The translations under genes were made by a program, and so were the position numbers. From Planctomycetaceae bacterium (GTDB lineage Bacteria > Planctomycetota > Planctomycetia > Pirellulales > Pirellulaceae), in assembly GCA_020638995.1 (NCBI GenBank), contig JACKHM010000004.1, positions 744,001-808,000 on the forward strand: 64,000 nucleotides of DNA, read 5' to 3'. A model generated the notes under the pieces. The model was given only the letters and a program-made list of their open reading frames with translations. It was not told the origin of the DNA and searched no databases. Shown piece after piece: positions 27,157 to 35,036 of the stretch; the stretch's first letter is position 1, and each line of letters begins with the position of its first letter.

Positions 27157-29118
27157 ATGTTTGCAATGTTATTAAGTTTGGTCATTGTGATCTACACTCG
27201 CTTTTCGTCTGATTTGCAGTCCGCCAAGAGCTGCAAGGACCAGGAGCGCGAAGTGCGCGAAGGGCTCGCGCGGATGGGTATCGACCACTCCAAGGCTATC
27301 GTGATCTATGACGAGGCTGAAAGTGGGACCAAAACGTATCGTGACGAGTACGCTCGTCTTGAGGCGATGGTAAAGGCCGGTGAGATTGGGGTCCTTGCCG
27401 TGGACGACCAGGCGCGTCTTAGCCGCGCCGACAATGCGTTTGCGTTCATCACTGACATCGTCTACTCAGGCGGCCGGTTCATTTCGACTGGCGAAGGGAT
27501 CGACACCAATCAGCCGGGCTGGGAACTGCGAGTCAAGGTCATGGAGTTGCACAACTCCACGACGATTCGCGAACTCGGACGGCGAGTTCGACGCGGTCAA
27601 CTGGGTCGCGTACTGGGTAATCTGTCTGCCGGTGACTTTCCTTATGCATACCGGTCGTTTTTGTTGAACCCGGATGCCGTGAGAGATGGTCGAGGTCCAA
27701 AACCCGAACGTGGCGTAAAGATCCACGAAGAAGAAGCGGATTGGGTGAGGAAGATTTTCGATTGGTTCAACAGCGATCGGTCCATTGCCTGGATTTCGCG
27801 CGAGCTATCACGTCTCAACGCACCGCACGGGCACCGGCGCCGATCGAAACGATGGCGCGAACGGCACGTGCGGGGAATCCTGGAGAACGAAAAATACGTT
27901 GGCACTTGGCGCTGGGGGCAGACTCGCACGATTAGAAACTCGCAAGGGCGGAAAAAGCAGATCCCCGTTCCGAAGGAGCAGCAGGCGGTAGTGGAGCGGC
28001 CCGAACTCCGCATCATTGAAGCCGACGCTTGGAATAAAGCTCAAGAGCGACTGCGAAAGTTGAACGACATTTATGGCCACAAACCGGGCCAAAAGGAACG
28101 TGGCCCCAAAGTCCACCACACGGAACTCTACCCCGGCAGTTTGCTTGGCGGCCTTGTGTTTTGCAGCCAATGTGGTGCCAGAATGTGGCAAATGAAAGCG
28201 AAGAATCGAACCTATTTGGCTTGTTCGAATCGAGGCGACACCGACGATGCATGTGATATGACGACGCGCGTACCCGTTGACCGAGCCGAGGATGCGCTGC
28301 TGGATTACCTAGCCCAGGTCTTGATTGCTTGTCCCAAGTGGGTCGAGCAGAGTTTGGCATCGATGAGATCTCGGATCGAAGAAGTGGCACACCGCATCCC
28401 GGAGCAGATGAAGCTCGACGAGCGTCGCTGTCGGGAGCTCGGATCGCAGATTGCGAACCTTGTAGACGCCATCGCAACCGGAACACTGTCGAGTCACGCT
28501 CTTCAGAGTCGTCTCGTTGAAGCCGAACGAGAGGAAGAGCAGATTCACCAACGGCTAAAGGACGCCCAGCGTCTGCTGAATGCACCGGTCAGTATGCCTG
28601 ACGACGAGTGGATCCAACGGCAACTCGCAAGTCTTGCTTCGGTTCTTCGGGAAAATGAGTACGAGGCAGCTTTGCTGCTAAGGAAACTCGTCAGTCCGAT
28701 TTTGGCTGAAGCGGTGATCGCGCCTGGCAAGAGCCGCGGCTACGCTCGGTTGCGTTTTCGCATTAACGGCGCGGAGGTGGTGCGGAATCTGCTTGAGGCT
28801 TCCAATGCAGTGGCCGCGACAGATCATTTGCTAACCGCTTCAGACGATGTCCACGCCATGTCCGATGAAGTCATCCTCGACTTGGGAGGCCCCACCAAAA
28901 TGGAATTGTGGGCGCCTAAGATCGCTGAGATGCGGGAACGTGGCGTGCCTTGGAAAGAGATTTGGAAGATCACCGGACTCGGCAGCGGACCAGCATACGT
29001 AGCATGGAAGCGTTACGTTGACACTCAACAAAGGCCCGCAGAGAGTATTGACGATCGTAACCGCGAATCGGATGAAGAGGCCGAAGAGAACAACGATGAC
29101 TCCGACGCCGCCGCATAG
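27157..29118 (+). CDS. Large serine recombinase
   Basis: 653 residues from the ATG at 27157. The resolvase domain shows VIVIYTRFSSDLQSAKSCKDQ (catalytic Ser in RFSSD), AVDDQARLSRADNAF and a long E helix. The recombinase domain includes GDFPYAYR, RHVRGILENEKYVGTWRWGQT and the zinc ribbon CSQCGARM ... ACSNRGDTDDAC, followed by a coiled coil. The C-terminal 90 residues add an HTH-like tail and an acidic end (EEAEENNDDSDAAA). It is only distantly related to the recombinase at 23456. A rho-independent terminator follows. It stands at the left edge of the ubiquitin-like operon and may mobilise it. Confidence 0.92.
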   Translation: MFAMLLSLVIVIYTRFSSDLQSAKSCKDQEREVREGLARMGIDHSKAIVIYDEAESGTKTYRDEYARLEAMVKAGEIGVLAVDDQARLSRADNAFAFITDIVYSGGRFISTGEGIDTNQPGWELRVKVMELHNSTTIRELGRRVRRGQLGRVLGNLSAGDFPYAYRSFLLNPDAVRDGRGPKPERGVKIHEEEADWVRKIFDWFNSDRSIAWISRELSRLNAPHGHRRRSKRWRERHVRGILENEKYVGTWRWGQTRTIRNSQGRKKQIPVPKEQQAVVERPELRIIEADAWNKAQERLRKLNDIYGHKPGQKERGPKVHHTELYPGSLLGGLVFCSQCGARMWQMKAKNRTYLACSNRGDTDDACDMTTRVPVDRAEDALLDYLAQVLIACPKWVEQSLASMRSRIEEVAHRIPEQMKLDERRCRELGSQIANLVDAIATGTLSSHALQSRLVEAEREEEQIHQRLKDAQRLLNAPVSMPDDEWIQRQLASLASVLRENEYEAALLLRKLVSPILAEAVIAPGKSRGYARLRFRINGAEVVRNLLEASNAVAATDHLLTASDDVHAMSDEVILDLGGPTKMELWAPKIAEMRERGVPWKEIWKITGLGSGPAYVAWKRYVDTQQRPAESIDDRNRESDEEAEENNDDSDAAA

Positions 29119-29171
29119 ACTTTACTCTTGACGTGCAATTCTGCACGACCACATTCAATAACCACCACTCC

Positions 29172-29199
29172 GCCCGGCCTTTGTGCCGGGCTTTTTTTT
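29172..29199 (+). terminator. Intrinsic terminator after recombinase
   Basis: GCCCGGC (29172-29178), a 6-base loop, GCCGGGC (29185-29191), then eight Ts. It separates the recombinase transcript from the small-gene operon that begins just downstream. Confidence 0.85.
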
Positions 29200-29213
29200 G
29201 TTTGGAGGTATGC

Positions 29214-29462
29214 ATGACAAATCCCTTCGATGACTTGGCGGCGCTGGTTGGTCGTGTGCTCGCAAACCGTTGGTTGCGAGAACAACAGTCCCGAACGCCA
29301 GTGAATCCGGACGCCGCGGAAAGGCAAGGGGGCGACGACACACCATCCATAGGCGTTAGCGGACAGCATTTCGATGCGGAGCCAACACCTGAATCTGGCG
29401 ATAGCCCGGAGAGACCCATTGTTGCTAAATCCCGAAGAAGTTTGCGTCACAATAAGGTGTAG
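29214..29462 (+). CDS. Small protein of unknown function
   Basis: 82 residues from the ATG at 29214, with GGAGG seven bases upstream. The N-terminus is amphipathic (MTNPFDDLAALVGRVLANRWLREQQ); the rest is polar and probably disordered (EPTPESGDSPERP), ending in basic residues. First gene after the terminator, in line with the ubiquitin-like operon. No family recognised. Confidence 0.55.
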   Translation: MTNPFDDLAALVGRVLANRWLREQQSRTPVNPDAAERQGGDDTPSIGVSGQHFDAEPTPESGDSPERPIVAKSRRSLRHNKV

Positions 29463-29518
29463 GAGGCGCACATTAAGGACATAAGAACGGTGAAAACAAA
29501 AACAACAGGAGTCGCACA

Positions 29519-29707
29519 TTGCACCAGCTATTGATCGTTTGTCTGTCGTTCGCGGTGTTGCTGACGGTGATCGCGTTCGTCAGAGAACGCAGGTTACGGA
29601 TCGCACTGCAACGAATTCTCAATCGTATATTGAACCATTGGAGAACACATGCGCAGAAAGTTGATTCCGATCGCGATCATCTTGATCGTGATCGGTTGCA
29701 CGAATGA
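29519..29707 (+). CDS. Small single-pass membrane protein
   Basis: 62 residues from a TTG at 29519 with AGGAG upstream. A single hydrophobic helix (LLIVCLSFAVLLTVIAFV) is followed by a basic, polar cytoplasmic tail. The 3' part overlaps the next gene by 59 bases in another frame. Coding status rests on ribosome site and topology only. Confidence 0.4.
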   Translation: MHQLLIVCLSFAVLLTVIAFVRERRLRIALQRILNRILNHWRTHAQKVDSDRDHLDRDRLHE

Positions 29708-30215
29708 CAGTGATCGGGTCGCGGAGTTGGCGAGTCGTCATGCGACCCAACAAGCCGAACTCAGCCGCGAAACGGTCAAACTTCAGAATGAACTGGTGGA
29801 GGGAACCCAGAAGCTTGTGGAGGCCGACGCACAAGCACGTCGCGATTTCCTTGAGTTGGAAGGCAAGCTCGATGAGCAAAGAGTGGAAGTTGGGCGTCGG
29901 CACGATGAACTGGAAGACGAACGCCGCGAGATCGCAAAGCAGCGATATCGTGATCCGATTGTCGCCAACGCTCTGATTGCCGCCGCTACGTTGCTCGCGT
30001 GTCTGCTTCCGATGCTGCTCGCGGGCTGGCTGTTGCGATCGCAACTCGATGAGACAGCCGAGCACACCGCAACCGAGATGCTCCTGGAAGAAATCACGGC
30101 CACCCGCTCGGGGCTTGTGCCACCGTCCGCTGCCGCACTCGACCATGGCTCACGTGGCCCTGCCCCGCGGATCGGCGGCGATGCCAAGCCACCTCCGCCG
30201 CACGAGGCGTCGTAG
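29649..30215 (+). CDS. Lipoprotein-like coiled-coil membrane protein
   Basis: 188 residues. The N-terminus MRRKLIPIAIILIVIGCTN ends in a lipobox-like IGC. Residues 25-100 form a strong coiled coil (HATQQAELSRETVKLQNELVEGTQKL, RRHDELEDERREIAKQ). A second hydrophobic segment follows (ANALIAAATLLACLLPMLLAGWLL), then a Pro-rich tail. This suggests two membrane contacts with a helical stalk between them. Part of the operon that leads into DUF1257 and the AAA ATPase. Family unknown. Confidence 0.65.
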   Translation: MRRKLIPIAIILIVIGCTNDSDRVAELASRHATQQAELSRETVKLQNELVEGTQKLVEADAQARRDFLELEGKLDEQRVEVGRRHDELEDERREIAKQRYRDPIVANALIAAATLLACLLPMLLAGWLLRSQLDETAEHTATEMLLEEITATRSGLVPPSAAALDHGSRGPAPRIGGDAKPPPPHEAS

Positions 30216-30249
30216 TTGTCAACTTCGATTCTCTACTGAAAGGATATCC

Positions 30250-30618
30250 ATGTCTCACGTTGTCGAAATCCAGACGATGATTACCGATCTCGAAGCACTT
30301 ACCAGTGCGACTCGACGCATGCAACTCCCGCCGCCTTGCCGTGGGGAAGTGCAGCTATTCAGTTCCAAGGCCTCGGGCTACGCCGTTCCGCTGAAGGACT
30401 GGCGTTATCCGGTCGTCTGTGATGTCGAATCGGGCCAAGTGGCCTTCGATAACTTCGGCGGCCGCTGGGGGAAGCAAGAAGAACTTGATCGGCTGTTCCA
30501 GAATTACGCCATCGAAAAGGCCAAAATCGAAGCTCGCCGCCAGGGACACAGCGTGCACGAGCAACCGCTCCAAGATGGCTCCGTCAAGCTCACGGTAAAT
30601 GTGGGAGGGACTGCATGA
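30250..30618 (+). CDS. DUF1257 (Ycf35-like) protein
   Basis: 122 residues, ATG at 30250 after AAAGGA. MSHVVEIQTMITDLEALTSATRRM and the middle YPVVCDVESGQVAFDNFGGRWGKQEELDRLFQNYAIEKAKIEARRQGH match DUF1257, the family of plastid Ycf35. These proteins are seen next to DUF2997 proteins and Ycf46-type AAA ATPases, as here. Molecular role unknown. The stop overlaps the DUF2997 start by four bases. Confidence 0.85.
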   Translation: MSHVVEIQTMITDLEALTSATRRMQLPPPCRGEVQLFSSKASGYAVPLKDWRYPVVCDVESGQVAFDNFGGRWGKQEELDRLFQNYAIEKAKIEARRQGHSVHEQPLQDGSVKLTVNVGGTA

Positions 30619-30806
30619 AAGTGATTGAAATTGTTGTGGCGACCGATGGCAGCACGCGTATTGAAACCAAGGGCTTTCAAGGTGCCGAATGCCAGCAGGC
30701 GAGTCGGCTGCTGGAGACCGCACTCGGTCGACGAACAGGAGAAGCGCTGACGGCTGAGTACCACGAAGTCGCCGGCGCGCAAAGCCAGATCTCTGAGTCC
30801 CACTAA
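30615..30806 (+). CDS. DUF2997 protein
   Basis: 63 residues starting in the ATGA overlap with DUF1257. KVIEIVVATDGSTRIETKGFQGAECQQASRLLETALG is the DUF2997 pattern (I.V..DG...IET.GF.G..C..A...LE..LG). DUF1257 and DUF2997 are regular neighbours and probably bind each other. Function unknown. Confidence 0.85.
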   Translation: MKVIEIVVATDGSTRIETKGFQGAECQQASRLLETALGRRTGEALTAEYHEVAGAQSQISESH

Positions 30807-30833
30807 CACGCATCACCGAAAGGAAGATTGCTG

Positions 30834-31505
30834 ATGACGAATTCAACCTCCTCCCGGTCCCCACCGAAGTTTCGTTTCGCCGGTCGCTTTCCAGCTGGCA
30901 AGTCACGCGTGGTGTTCATTGTGGAAGGAGTCAACGACATTGAGTTTCTGCGCCGTATTTCACGGAACCTCCATCGCAGTGATTCGTCGATTCCTGACCT
31001 GCATGAGCTGGAGCAGGATGGCCGGATGGTGTTCCTGCCCTTCGGTGGTGGGAGCGTGGCGGCCTGGACAACTCGCTTGGCACCACTCGGCTGTCGCGAA
31101 TTGCACCTCTATGACCGCGAGGTGGGTGCCGAAACTCGCCATCGCGTCTTAGCGGCCGAACAGGTGAACGCTCGTCCCAACTGCCGCGCCTTCGTCATGA
31201 GGAAGCGGAGCCTGGAGAATTATCTCCATCCACAAGCTCTCAAGATGGCGACGGGTATTGACTTGCCGTTCGGTGACCATGATTCAGTCGCTGAGTTGGT
31301 CGCGAAGAAGCGGTTTACGGGCGATGCACCCTTCGTGCAATGGGACGCTCTTTCGCGTCGCGCACAAAAGCGATTCGCCAACCAATCAAAACGCTGGCTC
31401 AACACGCATGTTGCTGAAGCCATGACGCCTGAGTTACTGCGCGATCGTGATCCACACGGCGAAGTCACTTCGTGGCTGCAAGCTGTCGTGGCACTCGCGC
31501 GATAG
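30834..31505 (+). CDS. TOPRIM-like (DUF4435-type) protein
   Basis: 223 residues from the ATG at 30834 (AAGGA upstream). VVFIVEGVNDIEFLRRISR gives the TOPRIM Glu, and CRELHLYDREVGAETRHR the Asp-containing strand. FVMRKRSLENYLHPQAL resembles the segment after the TOPRIM core in DUF4435/OLD-family nucleases. TOPRIM folds bind a divalent metal for phosphodiester chemistry. Next to an AAA ATPase it recalls OLD-type ATPase/nuclease pairs, though here they are separate proteins. Nuclease activity is not proven by sequence. Confidence 0.65.
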   Translation: MTNSTSSRSPPKFRFAGRFPAGKSRVVFIVEGVNDIEFLRRISRNLHRSDSSIPDLHELEQDGRMVFLPFGGGSVAAWTTRLAPLGCRELHLYDREVGAETRHRVLAAEQVNARPNCRAFVMRKRSLENYLHPQALKMATGIDLPFGDHDSVAELVAKKRFTGDAPFVQWDALSRRAQKRFANQSKRWLNTHVAEAMTPELLRDRDPHGEVTSWLQAVVALAR

Positions 31506-31583
31506 CCGCTTTACTGCGTCGCTCATTTCATTGGCATTAGCGCCCTGCTTGTGCCCCATCGCTATCAACAACAAGGAGATGCT

Positions 31584-33074
31584 ATGCGATTATCCGAACA
31601 ACTGGCGGAGTACGTGCGGGCGTGCTTCGCGGGCGTGTGGCTGGAAAGCCACGAACACGAAGATGCGATTCTCGAAATTGCCCAGCTCTGTCACCGCGAG
31701 CGTTGGCAGTTCGCCCAGTGGGACGTTGAGCAAGGTGTGAGGACGACGGGCGAGCAACCAGCTGTGCCAATCACCGACCCGCTCGCCGCGATCAGAATGG
31801 CCAACGAAATGTCCGATCCGGAGACGGTCTGTGTGCTCGTGCTTGCCAACATGCATCGCTTTCTGGGATCGGCCGAGATTGTTCAGGCGATGGCGCGGCA
31901 GCTCCATCTTGGCAAGCAGAACCGCACGACGCTGATCATTCTCTCGCCCGTGATCCAGCTTCCAGCCGAGTTGGAAAAACTGTTCGTCATCCTGCAGCAC
32001 GAGTTGCCGGACGGCTCGCAACTCGAGGAGATCGCCCGCGGCGTCGCCACGGAAGAAAGCGAGCTTCCCGCCACGGATGAACTGTCGCGAGTGCTGGAAT
32101 CGGCCGCCGGTTTAACTCGGTACGAGGCCGAGAACGCGTTCTCACTGTCGTTAGTACGACACGGATGTTTGCGAGCGGATGTCGTCTGGGATTTAAAGGC
32201 TCAGACACTGAAGAAGAGCGGGCTCGTCGGTTTGCACGCGGGCCCAGAGCGATTTGATCAGCTGGGTGGTCTCGACAACTTGAAGGCGTTTTGTCTACGG
32301 GCGATGCGTCATCAGGGAAGTCGAGACGCGAAGCTTCGACCGCGCGGCGTGCTCCTGTTGTCGCCGCCCGGTTGTGGCAAGAGCCAATTCGCGAAATCGC
32401 TTGGCAACGAGACGGGACGTCCGACTCTCACGCTCGACATTGGTCGGCTGATGGGAAGCTTGGTCGGCGAGTCGGAAGGCAACATCCGTCGGGCGCTGCG
32501 AATCGCCGATGCGATGTCGCCGTGTGTCCTGTTCTGTGACGAACTCGATAAGGGGTTATCGGGAGTAGCGGGCAATGCGACGACGGACTCCGGCGTCTCC
32601 GCTCGGCTCTTTGGTCATTTTCTCACGTGGCTCAGCGATCGAGAGAGCGATGTGTTTGTGGTCGCCACGGCCAATGACATCTCGAAGTTGCCGCCCGAGT
32701 TCGCACGGGCCGAACGCTTTGATGCCACGTTCTTTGTCGATCTGCCAAACGCCGAGCAACGGCGAATCATCTGGCAGATTTACTTGGAACAGTTTCAGCT
32801 CGACGATCAGGCACTTCCTGACGATGACCTCTGGACCGGCGCGGAAGTCCGGGCCTGCTGTCGTCTGGCGGCATTGCTCGACGTGCCGTTGCTGCAAGCG
32901 GCGAACAACATTGTCCCCGTGGCCATTACGGCACGCGAGTCGGTCGACCGCCTGCGGGCGTGGGCCGAAGGTCGATGCCTCTCGGCCGCCGAATCCGGAA
33001 TCTATCGCGCAGTGCAAGCCGATGGCAAGCCTCGCGTTCGGCGCAAACTCCCGCGAGATCCGTCGGTTAACTGA
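31584..33074 (+). CDS. AAA ATPase (Ycf46-like)
   Basis: 496 residues from the ATG at 31584 (AAGGAG upstream). Residues 1-220 form the N-terminal domain of Ycf46-type proteins (VCVLVLANMHRFLGSAEIVQAM, TLIILSPVIQLPAELEKLFVILQHELP). The AAA module follows: LLLSPPGCGKSQFAKSL (Walker A, about 258-274), VLFCDELDKGL (Walker B, 315-323), a sensor-1 ATAND and the second-region arginines in FARAERFDATFFVDLPN. Such ATPases remodel or unfold proteins. In this operon it may act on conjugated substrates, like proteasomal or Cdc48-type ATPases (inference). Confidence 0.9.
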   Translation: MRLSEQLAEYVRACFAGVWLESHEHEDAILEIAQLCHRERWQFAQWDVEQGVRTTGEQPAVPITDPLAAIRMANEMSDPETVCVLVLANMHRFLGSAEIVQAMARQLHLGKQNRTTLIILSPVIQLPAELEKLFVILQHELPDGSQLEEIARGVATEESELPATDELSRVLESAAGLTRYEAENAFSLSLVRHGCLRADVVWDLKAQTLKKSGLVGLHAGPERFDQLGGLDNLKAFCLRAMRHQGSRDAKLRPRGVLLLSPPGCGKSQFAKSLGNETGRPTLTLDIGRLMGSLVGESEGNIRRALRIADAMSPCVLFCDELDKGLSGVAGNATTDSGVSARLFGHFLTWLSDRESDVFVVATANDISKLPPEFARAERFDATFFVDLPNAEQRRIIWQIYLEQFQLDDQALPDDDLWTGAEVRACCRLAALLDVPLLQAANNIVPVAITARESVDRLRAWAEGRCLSAAESGIYRAVQADGKPRVRRKLPRDPSVN

Positions 33075-33123
33075 AGCGATTTTGTCCTCTCGCACTCCTC
33101 TCACAAGTATTTGGAGATTTCAC

Positions 33124-34065
33124 ATGTCTATTTCGACAGAACCGCCAGTCACGGAACCCACGCCGTCATCGAGCCGACTACGGGCCACGATGCTGGCAGC
33201 CCGTCTGAGCTTCCAGTGGTTCGGTATTACGAAGACGCTATCGTCGGACCAGAAGTCGCAAGCCGCCGAATCGTTTGGTGCTGAAGGTTCATTTCTCAAT
33301 GCCGGAAAGCGGTTGCTCGATACGCGGCACCGGCGATATCGGGCCGTTACTGCCGTCAAGAGTCGCACGCAAGCGTACTGGCGATCGGTCAGTTTGCCGT
33401 TCCCTGAGCCGGGAATCCGACTGATACGTCAGGATTCCGTCGACTGCTTCCAGCATCAGATGACACGATTTCAAGGCCAGCTTCGCGAAGCGGTTCAGAG
33501 CCTGGAAGATCAATATATGGAGTTGAAGCAGTCCGCCCAACGACGACTCGGCGAACTCTACAACGAGACCGACTACCCAGCGACACTGCTGGGACTATTT
33601 GACGTGACTTGGGATTTTCCCAGCGTCGAGCCGCCGCAGCACTTGCAGCAGCTCAGTCCCGAGCTGTACGAAGAAGAGTGTCGCCGCGTCTCGGCCCGCT
33701 TCGAGGACGCCGTTGCTCTTGCTGAGCAAGCGTTCGTCGAGGAACTCTCTTCGCTCGTGGGACATCTCACCGAACGACTCAGCGGCCACGACGATGGCAA
33801 GCCAAAGATCTTCCGCGATACGGCCGTTGGCAATTTACGCGAATTCTTCGAGCGATTTCAATCGCTTAACGTGCGATCTAACGATCAACTCGAAGACCTC
33901 GTCCAGCAATGCCAAGCCACAGTCGGTGGCGTTCAGCCGCAGAGTCTGCGTGATGACCAATCGCTACGCCGCCGTGTGGCCACGGAACTTTCCGCCGTGC
34001 AATCCGTGCTGGATGGTCTGCTCGTCGATCGTCCTCGCCGTCGTATCCTCCGCGCGGCAAAGTAG
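33124..34065 (+). CDS. Conserved-looking helical protein, unknown
   Basis: 313 residues from the ATG at 33124. Almost wholly alpha-helical and rich in Gln, Arg and Glu: LREAVQSLEDQYMELKQSAQRRLGELYNETDYP, DAVALAEQAFVEELSSLVGHLTERLSG, LRDDQSLRRRVATELSAVQSVLDGLL. No signal peptide or motif I can name. Its place between the AAA ATPase and the modifier genes suggests an adaptor or substrate of the system. Position 9 bases before the next gene marks it as operonic. Confidence 0.65.
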   Translation: MSISTEPPVTEPTPSSSRLRATMLAARLSFQWFGITKTLSSDQKSQAAESFGAEGSFLNAGKRLLDTRHRRYRAVTAVKSRTQAYWRSVSLPFPEPGIRLIRQDSVDCFQHQMTRFQGQLREAVQSLEDQYMELKQSAQRRLGELYNETDYPATLLGLFDVTWDFPSVEPPQHLQQLSPELYEEECRRVSARFEDAVALAEQAFVEELSSLVGHLTERLSGHDDGKPKIFRDTAVGNLREFFERFQSLNVRSNDQLEDLVQQCQATVGGVQPQSLRDDQSLRRRVATELSAVQSVLDGLLVDRPRRRILRAAK

Positions 34066-34074
34066 GAGGTCTTC

Positions 34075-34317
34075 ATGCAGCTTGTAATCAAGCCCAACGG
34101 TCTCGTCCGTTGCGTTTACGACGAGACGATCGATCTCCGCCAACTCGGCCACGTCTCTGTGCAACGTGGTTCGAAGGTCGAACCAGACGATGCTGGCAAT
34201 TGGTTTGCTGATCTGGCCATCGTCAACGGACCAACGCTGGGACCGTTCCATCAGCGTCGCGAAGCGTTGGCTGCGGAACGCGAGTGGCTGGAACGCCACT
34301 GGCTGACGCGTTCGTAG
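34075..34317 (+). CDS. Small beta-rich protein, unknown
   Basis: 80 residues, ATG at 34075 preceded by AGGAGG. MQLVIKPNGLVRCVYDETIDLRQLG, then RGSKVEPDDAGNWFADLAIV and a helical tail HQRREALAAEREWLERHWL. A compact beta domain plus helix. No family recognised. Tightly placed in the operon. Confidence 0.6.
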   Translation: MQLVIKPNGLVRCVYDETIDLRQLGHVSVQRGSKVEPDDAGNWFADLAIVNGPTLGPFHQRREALAAEREWLERHWLTRS

Positions 34318-34415
34318 TACTCTTCCTCAACGATCTCCGTCGCCCCTGCCGCACATTCTCGCGATGTGTTGCGGGGGCTTCTTCATTTCTTGCCCCAACT
34401 CACAAGGAAACAACC

Positions 34416-34598
34416 ATGCAGCAATCTGACATTAACCGAGCTGTCGCCCGAGTCACCAACGAGACCATCGCGACTATCAAACGATACGGCTTCTCAATCG
34501 AGGAACCTCCCCGAGACTTCACTTTCGTCGACGACGTTCGCGAACCCGAGCGTGATCTTGCCGCGGAAGGAGCAGCCCGTGATCTGGCTCTCTGCTAA
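34416..34598 (+). CDS. Small helical protein, unknown
   Basis: 60 residues from the ATG at 34416 (CAAGGAAACAACC upstream). SDINRAVARVTNETIATIKRYGFSIEEPP then an acidic stretch. Preceded by a possible hairpin (CCCCTGCCGC..GCGGGGG, 34343-34376). A frame from GTG 34579 could encode a short Arg-rich peptide up to 34761 but is not convincing. Confidence 0.5.
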   Translation: MQQSDINRAVARVTNETIATIKRYGFSIEEPPRDFTFVDDVREPERDLAAEGAARDLALC

Positions 34599-34748
34599 AG
34601 GCCCATCCGTCGAAACGTGCCGTCACGCTCAGGCATCGCAGATCCGTGCCGGTCGCACGCGGGGCACGCGACAACAGCGACGCCGCCGCAAACACAGGCA
34701 TCGCACCAAGCGACGCCACTCCCAATCATCTCCATCGAAAGGAACCCC

Positions 34749-34970
34749 ATGCGCGTCTTAATGATCAGCAACGACGGAGCCGGTTTCGCCGACTTCATTG
34801 ACGTCGAAGCCGGAACAACCGTCGAGCAACTGTTTACCCAGCAAGTGAAGTCCGGCAGGCCCAACGACTATCTGATTCGTGTAAACCGCCTGCCGAGTCA
34901 CCGCGAGCAAGTGCTCCAAGAAGGTGATCGCATCAGCATCACCGCACGAAAGATCGAAGGTGCCCTCTAG
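34749..34970 (+). CDS. Beta-grasp ubiquitin-like (MoaD/ThiS-type) protein
   Basis: 73 residues from the ATG at 34749 with AAAGGAACC upstream. The pattern VLMISNDGAGFADFIDVEAGTTVEQLFTQQV, then DYLIRVNRLPSHREQVLQEGDRISIT, is the beta-grasp fold of MoaD/ThiS and ubiquitin (turn, helix, V-N, L-x-x-GD-x-I). The C-terminus is ARKIEGAL: a single Gly followed by Ala-Leu, not a bare diglycine. In operons with E1, E2 and JAB such proteins are protein modifiers, and a short tail can be trimmed by JAB. It is followed by the E2-RING, JAB and E1 genes, so it is the likely conjugated modifier. Confidence 0.75.
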   Translation: MRVLMISNDGAGFADFIDVEAGTTVEQLFTQQVKSGRPNDYLIRVNRLPSHREQVLQEGDRISITARKIEGAL

Positions 34971-34981
34971 CCAATAACGAT

Positions 34982-35011
34982 GACCGGCCGGGACACACAT
35001 CCCGGCCGGTC
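34982..35011 (+). other. Strong hairpin between modifier and E2 genes
   Basis: GACCGGCCGGGA (34982-34993), loop CACACA, TCCCGGCCGGTC (35000-35011): a perfect 12-bp stem, without a following T-run. It starts 12 bases after the modifier stop and ends 25 bases before the E2 start. May terminate partly, or protect or process the mRNA so that modifier and enzymes are made in different amounts. Confidence 0.6.
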
Positions 35012-35036
35012 GTTCCTTCTACTCCGGAGTTCCAGC

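Noticed and set aside
34579..34761. Arg/His-rich frame from a GTG between two small operon genes
   Set aside because: Low-complexity composition and no ribosome site; more likely spacer DNA before the modifier gene.
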